Source of the DNA: Acidobacteriota bacterium
Lineage (GTDB): Bacteria; Acidobacteriota; Blastocatellia; Pyrinomonadales; Pyrinomonadaceae
Assembly: GCA_019639175.1 (NCBI GenBank)
Contig: JAHBSK010000001.1
Location: 186,001 to 250,000 of the forward strand
Direction of reading: 5' to 3'
Length of the DNA: 64,000 nt
The stretch's first letter is position 1. Every line of letters begins with the position of its first letter. Made by a program: the position numbers and the translations under genes. Shown piece after piece: positions 51,706 through 60,528 of this stretch. Under the pieces are notes generated by a model, which did not search any database, was not told the DNA's origin, and saw only the letters and a list, made by a program, of their open reading frames with translations.

Positions 51706-54063
51706 ATGAAAAATCCGTTTCTTGAGAAGTTCCGTCCGTACATTCCGGCCTCGGTGACAAACTTGCGTGAGCTTACACCTGTGCCGCTGATCGTCGGCGT
51801 TCTGCTTGGCGTTATCTTTGGCGCATCGTCGCTTTATCTGGTGCTAAAGGTCGGCCTGACCGTTTCGGCTTCGATACCGGTCGCGGTCATTTCGATAACG
51901 CTGTTTCGCATCCTGTCAAAAATGGGAGCGAAAGACGCGACCATACTTGAACACAACATCGTGCAGACAACGGGTTCGGCGGGCGAATCAATAGCGTTCG
52001 GCATCGGCGTGACAATGCCCGCGATATTGATATTGGGATTTGACCTTGAAATATGGCGGGTGACGATGGTTGCCGTGCTTGGCGGCCTGCTCGGCATTTT
52101 GATGATGATACCGCTGCGGCGGGCGCTGATACGCGACCAGCACGGCATTTTGAAATATCCCGAAGGCACGGCCTGCGCACAGGTTCTCATTGCAGGAGCT
52201 TCTGAAGAATCAAAACAGCATTCTGAAATTGCAAAGAAAGGCGATTCAACTGCCGCAAAAGGCGGAATGATAATCGCTTCCGGGTTCGGCATCGGTTTTA
52301 TATACAGCGCCATAATGAAGGTTTTCAGCGGATGGAAGGAATATCCCGAAAAGATCTTTGGTGAACCGTTTCGCGGCGGCAGCGTCTCGCTTGAGAACAA
52401 TCCGGCATTGCTTGGCGTCGGCTATATCATCGGGCCAAGGATCGCGGGAATAATGTTCGCGGGCGGTGCGATGGCGTATTGGGTGCTGATACCGATGATC
52501 AGATATTTCGGCGAATATCTGACGGAACCGCTTGCTCCCGCAACGACGCTAATAAAAGACATGCCGATCGAGGGAGCAGGCAGCATCCAGAGTGAGTATA
52601 TTCTCTACATCGGAGCCGGTGCTGTCACGGCCGGCGGCATCATTTCGCTGATACGTTCGCTGCCGACGATCTGGGGCGGACTCAAAGGCGGCATCGCTGA
52701 TTTTCAGGCAAAACGGGCGAACAACAAGAACGGCGAGGACGGGGCTTTGCCGCGAACCGAACAGGACATCTCGCTGAAATGGGTCGTTATCGGCATACTG
52801 GCGCTGATAGTCGTTATTACGCTGATGCCTTCGCTGAAGATGAATCTGCTCGGGGCGATACTCATCATCATTCTCGGATTTCTTTTTGTGACGGTCTCAT
52901 CGCGGCTGACGGGCGAGATCGGCTCGTCGTCAAATCCCATCTCGGGCATGACCGTTGCCACGCTGCTTTTTACATCATTGGCGTTTCTCCTGCTTGGCTG
53001 GACCGCTCCAGACCCGTATTTTGTAACGGCGCTGAGCGTTGGCGGCATCGTCTGCATCGCGGCGTCAAACGGCGGAACGACATCGCAGGATCTGAAAACC
53101 GGCTTTTGGGTCGGCGGCACGCCGTGGAAACAACAAACGGCAATTCTTATCGGTGCCTTGTCATCAGCATTGCTGCTTGGGCCGATCCTTATTCAGTTGA
53201 ACAGTTCCTCGACCGTCTATCAGCCCGTGGCGCCAAATGCGTTTGCGGCGGAGTTTCAGGTTCCGGCAGATGAGCTTGCCAAAAACGGAAGTGAACTGAA
53301 GGCGGAAAAGGTCGGCGGCTATTACGCGGAAAAAGACACGACGAACTATCGTGTCTGGCACAACACCGACGCCGGCCGCGGGCCGACGGGCAAATATCTG
53401 GTCGGGATGCAGGGCAAACCCGCGTATCTGGTCGATCCGGGCATAAACGGCGTTATTACACAGGTACAGACGGGTGTTGACGCAGACGGTAATCCGGTGA
53501 CACAGTCGGTTGAAAAATATCGGGCGCCAAAGGCAACGCTGATGAGCTACATCATCCAGGGCATTCTCAGCCAACAGCTGCCGTGGGCCTTGGTCATTCT
53601 AGGTGTGATGATCTCAGTAACATTGGAACTTTGCGGCATCTCGTCGCTGGCGTTTGCGGTCGGGCTTTATCTGCCGATCTCGGCGTCTTCGCCGATCTTT
53701 TTCGGCGGGCTGGTTCGCTGGGGCGTTGATAAATATCTCAAACGCAAATTCACCGAAAAGAACCTGACCGAAGAGGAATTTATCGCCGAAACGGACAAGA
53801 GTTCCGGTGTTCTGCTTGCTTCGGGCTACATCGCCGGCGGTGCGTTGGCCGGGATACTGGTCGCTCTGTCTGCCGTCTATTTTGGCGATATGATGTCGTA
53901 TTTCAGCAAAATGGCCGAAGCGGGAAATCCGTTTTACAACGGCGACTTTTCAGATATTTTGTCCATGATACCGTTCGCGGCGTTGGCGGTGTTTCTTTAT
54001 CTGGTTGGCCGTGACAGGTTCTTTTCAGGAGCGGAAAACGAAAAAAATGCCGAAAAAGGATAA
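51706..54063 (+). CDS. OPT-family oligopeptide/metal-chelate transporter
   Basis: 785 aa with about 15 hydrophobic segments. Opens PASVTNLRELTPVPLIVGVLLGVIFGASSLYLVLKVGLTVSASIPVAVISITLF, typical of bacterial OPT (proton-coupled) proteins. The central GGTTSQDLKTGFWVGGTPWKQQ block is conserved. It imports small peptides or iron-siderophore-like compounds. Last 30 residues Glu/Lys-rich. A terminator follows. Confidence 0.92.
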   Translation: MKNPFLEKFRPYIPASVTNLRELTPVPLIVGVLLGVIFGASSLYLVLKVGLTVSASIPVAVISITLFRILSKMGAKDATILEHNIVQTTGSAGESIAFGIGVTMPAILILGFDLEIWRVTMVAVLGGLLGILMMIPLRRALIRDQHGILKYPEGTACAQVLIAGASEESKQHSEIAKKGDSTAAKGGMIIASGFGIGFIYSAIMKVFSGWKEYPEKIFGEPFRGGSVSLENNPALLGVGYIIGPRIAGIMFAGGAMAYWVLIPMIRYFGEYLTEPLAPATTLIKDMPIEGAGSIQSEYILYIGAGAVTAGGIISLIRSLPTIWGGLKGGIADFQAKRANNKNGEDGALPRTEQDISLKWVVIGILALIVVITLMPSLKMNLLGAILIIILGFLFVTVSSRLTGEIGSSSNPISGMTVATLLFTSLAFLLLGWTAPDPYFVTALSVGGIVCIAASNGGTTSQDLKTGFWVGGTPWKQQTAILIGALSSALLLGPILIQLNSSSTVYQPVAPNAFAAEFQVPADELAKNGSELKAEKVGGYYAEKDTTNYRVWHNTDAGRGPTGKYLVGMQGKPAYLVDPGINGVITQVQTGVDADGNPVTQSVEKYRAPKATLMSYIIQGILSQQLPWALVILGVMISVTLELCGISSLAFAVGLYLPISASSPIFFGGLVRWGVDKYLKRKFTEKNLTEEEFIAETDKSSGVLLASGYIAGGALAGILVALSAVYFGDMMSYFSKMAEAGNPFYNGDFSDILSMIPFAALAVFLYLVGRDRFFSGAENEKNAEKG

Positions 54064-54104
54064 ACATATGTAAGTAATTGTGAAATTTTGTTTTACCTTT
54101 TTGT

Positions 54105-54145
54105 GAAAGACACGTATAATAACTGCGCGTGTCTTTCCTTTTTTT
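54105..54145 (+). terminator. Intrinsic terminator after the OPT gene
   Basis: 10-base stem GAAAGACACG/CGTGTCTTTC (54105-54114, 54128-54137), then CTTTTTTT. A weaker TGCCTTT/AAAGGCA hairpin follows immediately. Confidence 0.85.
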
Positions 54146-54243
54146 GCCTTTGGCACGCCCCCGGAAAGGCAAAACTTGCCCCAAATTTTGTGTGGGTCTT
54201 ATACCGAAGAAAGTTCGGTTTCATCACCCTGAAAGTTACAAAT

Positions 54244-55146
54244 ATGTTCCATCTCTCGATGACCGCGACGAGCAAGGTACGGTTTTATGTGATGATCGCC
54301 ATGACGGCGATCCTGGTCGGCTGTACGTCGCACGCCGAAACAACGGCCGGTGATGTAAACACCGAAAAGAACGCTCAGGCTGATGTAAAAAACGCCTCTG
54401 CCAACTCAGCCGCAAACACGGGCGGCCCGATGATAGGGATAAAACCGGGTTCTCCTGCGGAAACTGTTCGTGTTTTTTATCAGAAACTTCGCGAGGGAAA
54501 GATCCGCGAGGCGATATATCTGACCAATCTTCGCCCGGCGATAGAAGGACTCACCGAGGCCGAATTGAAGGAGTTTTCAGTTGATTTTGAAGCGGTCGCA
54601 AAGCGCGTTCCGGCACAGATAACCATTAATGGAGAGGTTATCAGCGGTGATGACGCCACCGTGATAGTCAGATTGCCTTCGGAAGACAATGAGGATGGCG
54701 TAGAAGATCAGCAGCTTCATCTGAAAAAGAAAGGCGAACACTGGACGATCATCAGTGCTGATGCCGAGGCCGAAAAGAAGATATTGGCGGAAGGCAAGAA
54801 CTATTTCCGCAACCTGAAAATAGACACGCATCAGGAAGAGGCAAAGAAAATGCTCGAACGCCTGGCAAAGGCACAGATAGCATTTTCGGCGGAAAATCCC
54901 GGCACATTTGGCGAGATAAGGCGTCTGATTGAGCTTGGGTATCTGCCCGCTGACATCACCTCAAGCGAGTCAACAGGCTATAACTACGAACTGCACCTGA
55001 CGGATGACCGTAAGAATTACTACGCGACGGCCACGCCCGCCGTTTACGGTAAAACGGGGAAGAATTCGTACATTCTGGTGCCGAGTGAGAAAGGGCCGCC
55101 GGTGGTAAGCGGCCGTGATAACAAGGGGAAACCTCTGCAAAAGTAA
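54244..55146 (+). CDS. Lipoprotein with DUF4878-like and pilin-like C-terminal domains
   Basis: 300 aa from the ATG at 54244, with lipobox AMTAILVGC. The first part (GSPAETVRVFYQKLREGKIREAIYLTN, then VVISGDDATVIVRLPS-like EVISGDDATVIVRLP) resembles NTF2-like DUF4878 domains. The second (EAKKMLERLAKAQIAFSAENPGTFGEIRRLIELGYLPADI, GYNYELHLTDDRKNYYATATPAVYGKTGKNSYILV) resembles the globular part of type IV pilins or pseudopilins but lacks their N-terminal hydrophobic helix. The pilin relation is by eye. Spans about 180 bases after the OPT terminator to the ATG, with no gene seen between. Confidence 0.72.
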   Translation: MFHLSMTATSKVRFYVMIAMTAILVGCTSHAETTAGDVNTEKNAQADVKNASANSAANTGGPMIGIKPGSPAETVRVFYQKLREGKIREAIYLTNLRPAIEGLTEAELKEFSVDFEAVAKRVPAQITINGEVISGDDATVIVRLPSEDNEDGVEDQQLHLKKKGEHWTIISADAEAEKKILAEGKNYFRNLKIDTHQEEAKKMLERLAKAQIAFSAENPGTFGEIRRLIELGYLPADITSSESTGYNYELHLTDDRKNYYATATPAVYGKTGKNSYILVPSEKGPPVVSGRDNKGKPLQK

Positions 55147-55256
55147 CATACGTGTTACAAAAAACTCATTTACATTTGCAGGGAAAATTGTTTAACATTA
55201 TCTTTTTCAACAGTTAATACGAACTTGATGGTGTTGGACACAAGGGAAGTAAAGCG

Positions 55257-55721
55257 ATGATAAGAGATCTGGTATCAAAACTGACGGGTTTGGTGGCTGA
55301 AACGTCTCATTCTGCGCGAAAGAAACACAGCCTTCCTATCAAGATCACATTTGAGCCGCTGCTGACGACCGGAAAGCTGATGTCGCCGACAGAAAAGCTT
55401 TTTATCACCGGCGAGACCAGTGACCTCAGCCACACGGGCGTCGGTTTTATCGTTTCGTCTATCCGTGTTCGCGAAAATTATCTGGTTGGCCAGGACAGGC
55501 CGCTGACCGCCGAAATTGACCTGCCGGGCGGCAAGGTCAGGATGAAGGTCATCGGGCGGCGTTATGAAAAAGTAGGCATACACCTTTCGACCGAGAGGTT
55601 CCTGATCGGTGCCGAGATAGTTGAGATAAGCGACGCCGACCGCGAACGATACGAGTATTTCCTCAAATTCGGCAAACGCAAAAAAGCCACATCACCGAGC
55701 CTGGAAATGGGCGGAAACTGA
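55257..55721 (+). CDS. PilZ-domain protein (second)
   Basis: 154 aa. SARKKHSLPIKITFEPLL carries a basic patch, then GETSDLSHTGVGFIVSSI is the DxSxxG block, and RRYEKVGIHLSTERFLIGAEIVEI closes the barrel. The N-terminal helix precedes it. A candidate c-di-GMP sensor; only a weak RxxxR is visible. Between two unrelated genes. Confidence 0.8.
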   Translation: MIRDLVSKLTGLVAETSHSARKKHSLPIKITFEPLLTTGKLMSPTEKLFITGETSDLSHTGVGFIVSSIRVRENYLVGQDRPLTAEIDLPGGKVRMKVIGRRYEKVGIHLSTERFLIGAEIVEISDADRERYEYFLKFGKRKKATSPSLEMGGN

Positions 55722-55794
55722 GAAGCTCCAAGCTTACCATCAATGCGGGCGTTGGGTATATCCTGACGCCTTTTCGTTTTATACTTAACAATAT

Positions 55795-56874
55795 ATGAGT
55801 GACAAGGTAGGAATAGGATTTATCGGAAGCGGGTTTGCCAGAACGGTGCAGATGCCCGCGTTCAGGGAATGTGAAGGAGCGAGGCTGGTCTCGGTTTCGA
55901 GCGGACACCTTGAAAATGCCGAGGCGGCCGCGAGGCAATTTGAGATACCGCATTTTTCCGATGATTGGCGGCAAACGATCGAGCACCCTGAGGTCGATCT
56001 GGTATGCATAACCACGCCGCCGAATTTGCATCACGAAATGGTGATGTTCGCCGTCGCGGCAGGCAAACACATTCTGGCGGAAAAGCCGATGGCGATGAAT
56101 CTGGCCGAAGCCGAGGAAATGGCCGCAGCGGCGGCCGCGGGCGGCAAATTGGCGTTGATAGATCATGAACTGCGATTTCAACGCGGCCGACAGAAGGCTC
56201 GAGCGATGCTGCATCAGGGCGAGATCGGCATGGTCCGCCACGCAAAATATAATTTTCGGGCACCGCATCGCGGCGATACGAAATTGCCGTGGACATGGTG
56301 GTCGGACATCGAAGCAGGCGGCGGAGCATTGGGAGCGATAAATTCTCATGTTATCGATTCCTTCAACTGGTTCCTTGCGGCGGAAATATCATCCGTTTTC
56401 TGCCAACTGCAAACCCATGTTAAAGAACGTCCCAACGGCGACAGCTTTCGTCAGGTCACGACGGACGACGAGGCGAATATGCTCCTCCGGTTTGCAGACG
56501 GGCCGATAACCAAAAACACAACGGGGCTGGTTTCGGTCTCAATGGTCGAGCAGCCGGAATATCTGAACCGGATCGAGTTTTTCGGGACGCTCGGAGCAAT
56601 GCGGATAGACCAACGCGGTGAGGTTTTTGTTGCAAAGAACGGGGAAGAATGGCGGCAGGCAGAAGCCGACATCGGCCGCAACCTTGATGGTGCGCCCGAT
56701 ACCGGTTTCGCACGCGGTTTTGTGGAATTTGCTCCGCTGATCGTTGACGCTATCAGAACAGGTTCGTCATTTATCGAACACGCGGCAACATTTGAGGACG
56801 GAGTAAAAGTGCAGCGTGTTCTTGATGCCGCACGTGCGTCCGACCGCACGGGAACCGTGGTCACGCTCGGATAA
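55795..56874 (+). CDS. Gfo/Idh/MocA-family oxidoreductase
   Basis: 359 aa. NAD(P)-binding GIGFIGSGFARTVQMPAF with the Rossmann glycines, then CITTPPNLHHEMVMFAVAAGKHILAEKPMAMNLAEA (the conserved EKP), and a C-terminal alpha/beta domain. It oxidises or reduces a sugar or cyclitol; substrate unknown. Convergent with the SulP gene. Confidence 0.92.
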   Translation: MSDKVGIGFIGSGFARTVQMPAFRECEGARLVSVSSGHLENAEAAARQFEIPHFSDDWRQTIEHPEVDLVCITTPPNLHHEMVMFAVAAGKHILAEKPMAMNLAEAEEMAAAAAAGGKLALIDHELRFQRGRQKARAMLHQGEIGMVRHAKYNFRAPHRGDTKLPWTWWSDIEAGGGALGAINSHVIDSFNWFLAAEISSVFCQLQTHVKERPNGDSFRQVTTDDEANMLLRFADGPITKNTTGLVSVSMVEQPEYLNRIEFFGTLGAMRIDQRGEVFVAKNGEEWRQAEADIGRNLDGAPDTGFARGFVEFAPLIVDAIRTGSSFIEHAATFEDGVKVQRVLDAARASDRTGTVVTLG

Positions 56875-56886
56875 AACGGGGACAGG

Positions 56887-58584
56887 TTATTTCTCCGGCG
56901 TTATGGTTACGTCGTTTTGGGTTGCGGCAAGATGGCGTTCGGCTATCTCCAGCGCGGCGTAAATGTCTCTTGCAAAATTCTCTCTGCCGACGGTGTCAAC
57001 AAATCCGCTTTTTCGCATTACACGATACACGGAACGCGAAACGGCGGAGAACACGAGCAGATACCCGTTTGACCTGGCTTCGGACGCAAGCTCTTCCAAA
57101 ATATGTATGCCGCTGGCGTCAATGGTCAGCACGTTTCGCATTCGCAGGATGATCACTTTTGGCCGACGGCCTATCACACGCAGTGATTCCTTGAACTGGC
57201 TCACCGAACCAAAAAAGAGCGAGCCGTGTACCTCAAAGACCTCGACACGGTCCGGGACCTCGATCTGTGTCATGTCGCGGGCCTCGACCTCTTCGTCCTC
57301 GCCTTTTAGCCTGTTCGTTATCTGGCTGACATGGCTTTCGTCCGAGACCTTGTTCATAAACAGAAAAGCTGCCAGCAAAATGCCTACCTGAATGGCGACG
57401 GTCAGTTCGATGAACACGGTCAGAAAAAATGTCACAAGCAGAACCGCAACGTCGCTTTTCGGGCTTTTTAGCAGGTGGACGAACTCGCGCCAGTCGCTCA
57501 TATTGTAAGCAACGACGATCAGTACCGCCGCCAGAGTTGCCATCGGGATCATCGCCGCCCATTTGCCGATGAACAGCAGCACGAGCAAAAGAAATGCGCA
57601 ATGAATGATCGAAGCGACGGGCGTTTTGCCGCCGCTTTTGATATTGGTCGCCGTGCGGGCTATGGCTCCTGTTGCCGGAATGCCGCCAAAGATGGCCGAT
57701 GCGATATTGCCCGCTCCCTGGCCGACAAGTTCCATGTTCGAGCGATGCCGCTTGCCAGTCATGCCGTCCGCGACGACCGCCGAAAGGAGCGATTCCAGCC
57801 CCGCGAGTATCGCTATGGTCAGCGCCGGTGAGAACATTTCCTGAAACACCTGCCAGCTTACCGAAGGCAGCGACGGCGTCGGCAGATTTGTCGGCATACC
57901 GCCAAATCTGGATTCAATGGTTGCGACCGGTATCTGAAAGATCTGAACAATGAACGTCACGACCAAAATAGCTATCAATTGGCCGGGAACCTTTGTAGTG
58001 ATCTTTGGCCACAGAACTATGATCAGCAGAGAGGCGATCCCGACCGCCGCGGTGTAAGGATCGGCCGTTGTGATATGTCGCGCGTATTCGATCCATTTTT
58101 CGGTGAAATCCGCCGGAACGGTCTCAATGCCAAGACCGAGCAGATCGGAAACCTGTGATGAAAAAATTATCAATGCAATGCCCGACGTAAAGCCCACAAT
58201 GACCGGATAGGGGACGAATTTGAGTAATGCCCCCATCCGCAAAAATCCCATTACGACCAGCATTACACCGGCGATGAACGTTGCCACCACTAGGCCGTCA
58301 TAGCCGTATTTTTGCACGACGCCGTAAACAATGACGACGAACGCACCGGTCGGGCCGCTGATCTGCACACGCGAACCGCCAAGTATCGCGATGACAAAAC
58401 CGGCAACGATAGCAGTATAAAGTCCCTGTTCGGGTTTTACGCCCGAGGCTATCGCCAACGCGATAGCAAGCGGCAGAGCGACAATACCGACCGTCAGCCC
58501 GCCCATCAGATCGCCCTGAAAGAGCTTTTTGGTATAGCCCTCGCGAAAAGTGTTTACTATTTCAGGTTCAAGTTTGCGGTGCAT
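56887..58584 (-). CDS. SulP-family anion transporter with STAS domain
   Basis: 565 aa. Membrane part begins GDLMGGLTVGIVALPLAIALAIASGVKPEQGLYTAIVAGFVIAILGG with the SulP signature and IGQGAGNIASAIFGGIPATGAIARTATNI-like VGQGAGNIASAIFGGIPATGAI. The C-terminal STAS domain (EVFEVHGSLFFGSVSQFKESL, RNVLTIDASGIHILEELA) is complete. Possible sulfate, bicarbonate or dicarboxylate transport. Confidence 0.94.
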   Translation of the reverse strand: MHRKLEPEIVNTFREGYTKKLFQGDLMGGLTVGIVALPLAIALAIASGVKPEQGLYTAIVAGFVIAILGGSRVQISGPTGAFVVIVYGVVQKYGYDGLVVATFIAGVMLVVMGFLRMGALLKFVPYPVIVGFTSGIALIIFSSQVSDLLGLGIETVPADFTEKWIEYARHITTADPYTAAVGIASLLIIVLWPKITTKVPGQLIAILVVTFIVQIFQIPVATIESRFGGMPTNLPTPSLPSVSWQVFQEMFSPALTIAILAGLESLLSAVVADGMTGKRHRSNMELVGQGAGNIASAIFGGIPATGAIARTATNIKSGGKTPVASIIHCAFLLLVLLFIGKWAAMIPMATLAAVLIVVAYNMSDWREFVHLLKSPKSDVAVLLVTFFLTVFIELTVAIQVGILLAAFLFMNKVSDESHVSQITNRLKGEDEEVEARDMTQIEVPDRVEVFEVHGSLFFGSVSQFKESLRVIGRRPKVIILRMRNVLTIDASGIHILEELASEARSNGYLLVFSAVSRSVYRVMRKSGFVDTVGRENFARDIYAALEIAERHLAATQNDVTITPEK

Positions 58585-58591
58585 TTTGGCG

Positions 58592-58942
58592 TCAGGCGAG
58601 AGTTCGAATAAATCCTGTGAGCATTTTTCGCACTTCGACGGTCTTCTCGCTCATCGAGGTGAAGTTCGCTTCGGGGATTAGCTCCAGGTCATAGGCCATA
58701 AGGACATAATATTCGAGCCGTGTTGAAAAGGCTATGGCCGTGTTCATGCAGGCGGCCTTTTCGCGATCGTTCGGTTTGCCGGATGCTTCGGCGATGTAGG
58801 CCGCAATATCGACGGCCGTTTTTCGCATTGAGTGCTTGAGGCCGAATGTCTCTTCTCTCGGAAAGTCCGCGGTTATTTTGTAAACGAGAAGAGCAAGCTC
58901 ATGAGCCTTTTGCCAAACTTTAAGATTTCGGAAATCCTGCAT
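58592..58942 (-). CDS. Four-helix-bundle protein (S23/IVS-type)
   Basis: 116 aa. MQDFRNLKVWQKAHELALLVYK, then EETFGLKHSMRKTAVDIAAYIAEA, the signature of the family first found in 23S rRNA intervening sequences and related to Avd of diversity-generating retroelements. No reverse transcriptase is nearby. A palindromic repeat begins 18 bases upstream of its start and may be associated with it. Confidence 0.9.
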   Translation of the reverse strand: MQDFRNLKVWQKAHELALLVYKITADFPREETFGLKHSMRKTAVDIAAYIAEASGKPNDREKAACMNTAIAFSTRLEYYVLMAYDLELIPEANFTSMSEKTVEVRKMLTGFIRTLA

Positions 58943-58960
58943 TTGTTAAATGTGCATTCC

Positions 58961-59027
58961 AGCTTTCAGCTATGAGCTGTCAGCTTTCAGCCAGAAACTG
59001 GAGGCTGTCGGCTCAGAGCTGAAAGCC
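58961..59027. repeat. Palindrome with AGCTTTCAGC words, between four-helix-bundle gene and hisS
   Basis: Left arm 58961-58992 (AGCTTTCAGCTATGAGCTG...) and right arm 59003-59027 (GGCTGTCGGCTCAGAGCTG...) are inverted copies. It ends five bases before the hisS stop codon on the minus strand. Confidence 0.82.
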
Positions 59028-59032
59028 GGTAT

Positions 59033-60424
59033 TTATCCTTCTGAAGAAGATAGTAAAAAGTTGAAGGCATCTTTCCGATCTACGCTTTGTTGTTCACCGG
59101 TTTGCATATTCTTTATCGTTACTTTACCTTCTGTGATCTCGTTTTCGCCTAGTACGCAGACCCACGGCACTTTTATCTGGTCGGCGTATTTCATCTGTTT
59201 GCCGAGTTTGTCGGCGTCGGGATAAAGCGTGACGCGGAGTCCGTTTTGCCTTAATTCATTTGCCAGCCGCAACGATTCGGCAAGCGTTTCTTCGCTCCAG
59301 ACCGTGACCATCACATCGGCTGGTGTTGATGCGGCGATCTCCGGCGGGAACATTCCGCGCTCGTCCATAACGACCAAAATGCGTTCCAAACCCAACGAAA
59401 ATCCGCACGCAGGTATCTGCTCCTTGCCAAACATCCCGATCAAACCGTCATAACGACCACCGCCGCCGATACTGCCTTTGAAATCGCCATCGGTCAAGAC
59501 GATTTCGAAAATTCCACCGGTATAGTACGACAGACCGCGAGCCAATGTCGGATCGGGTTCGATATAGTCATTCTGAGAATAAGCAATGAGTTTTTGAAAA
59601 TAAGTTTCTACGGATAAATCACCGCCAGATATTAAATGATGAATAACCTCGTTTCGATTTTCTGAAGTTCTGTCTCTTTCAAAAAACGTTCCAAAAAAAT
59701 CAGATAGCATTAAGCAACTGTCCTTCGATATCTGCTTCGATTCCAGCTCTTCGATGACGCCAGAAAGGCCAATCTTGTCCATTTTATCAATCGAAACTAA
59801 CGCTATTTCATGTTTCTCGGGCGACACGCCTAAGTAATTTAGAATGTCGGTCAGTTCCCGTCGATGATTTACTCTAATTTTGAAATCAGTAAAACCCAGC
59901 CGCACGAGAACCGTCGTAACCGCTGAAATCAACTCACAATCAACCGCGACGGATTCTGATCCAATCGCGTCAACATCGCATTGATAAAACTCGCGGAATC
60001 TTCCTCTTGCCGGACGATCAGCTCGCCAGACGGGCTGTATCTGATAGCGTTTGAAGAATTTGGGCAGATCGTTCCTGTGGTTGGCGACGACGCGGGCGAG
60101 CGGAACGGTCAGGTCGTAGCGCAAGGCCAGGTCGGCAAGACCGGAGACAGAAGACAAGAGACCGGAGACATCAGACTCTTGTCTCTCTGCTCCTGTCTCT
60201 TGTCTAAGTTTTTCACCGCGTTTCAGTATCTTGAAGATAAGCTGGTTGCCTTCTTCGCCGTATTTGCCCATCAGCGTATCGAGGTTTTCGACGGCGGGCG
60301 TTTCGAGCGGTTCAAAGCCGTAGCTTTCGTAAACTTCCCTGATGATATTGATGACGTAGTTGCGTTTGCGTACGTCCGCTGGCAGAAAATCGCGCATTCC
60401 GCGCGCCGGGTTCGTCTTCGACAT
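59033..60424 (-). CDS. hisS: Histidyl-tRNA synthetase with palindromic in-frame insert
   Basis: 463 aa. Class II motifs: GMRDFLPADVRKRNYV, RYDLTVPLARVVAN, PVWRADRPARGRFREFYQCDVDAIG (motif 2), the His-binding ARGLSYYTGGIFE and GGRYDGLIGMFG (motif 3). Charges tRNA-His. Between the N-terminal FKILKRGEKL and LADLALRYDLTV the protein has about 22 extra residues (about 74-95) encoded by a palindromic repeat at 60142-60205. All synthetic motifs are intact. Confidence 0.95.
   Translation of the reverse strand: MSKTNPARGMRDFLPADVRKRNYVINIIREVYESYGFEPLETPAVENLDTLMGKYGEEGNQLIFKILKRGEKLRQETGAERQESDVSGLLSSVSGLADLALRYDLTVPLARVVANHRNDLPKFFKRYQIQPVWRADRPARGRFREFYQCDVDAIGSESVAVDCELISAVTTVLVRLGFTDFKIRVNHRRELTDILNYLGVSPEKHEIALVSIDKMDKIGLSGVIEELESKQISKDSCLMLSDFFGTFFERDRTSENRNEVIHHLISGGDLSVETYFQKLIAYSQNDYIEPDPTLARGLSYYTGGIFEIVLTDGDFKGSIGGGGRYDGLIGMFGKEQIPACGFSLGLERILVVMDERGMFPPEIAASTPADVMVTVWSEETLAESLRLANELRQNGLRVTLYPDADKLGKQMKYADQIKVPWVCVLGENEITEGKVTIKNMQTGEQQSVDRKDAFNFLLSSSEG
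60142..60205. repeat. Palindromic insert within hisS
   Basis: AGACAAGAGAC (60152-60162) and its exact complement GTCTCTTGTCT (60195-60205), with GGAGACA-type words between. In frame in hisS it encodes a Gln/Glu/Ser/Gly-rich loop (QETGAERQESDVSG). Confidence 0.85.
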
Positions 60425-60528
60425 AAAAGAGATTCTACCGCAGGATCGGCCAAGAAATGAAAGGAAGACAGCTTATAACCAACTATTGTCGATCATAAGC
60501 TGTCAATAACAGGTGCGGCCATCAGATC

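Noticed and set aside
58592..59027. Diversity-generating retroelement (Avd-like gene)
   Set aside because: No reverse transcriptase, template or variable repeats nearby; the protein is the common stand-alone four-helix-bundle type.
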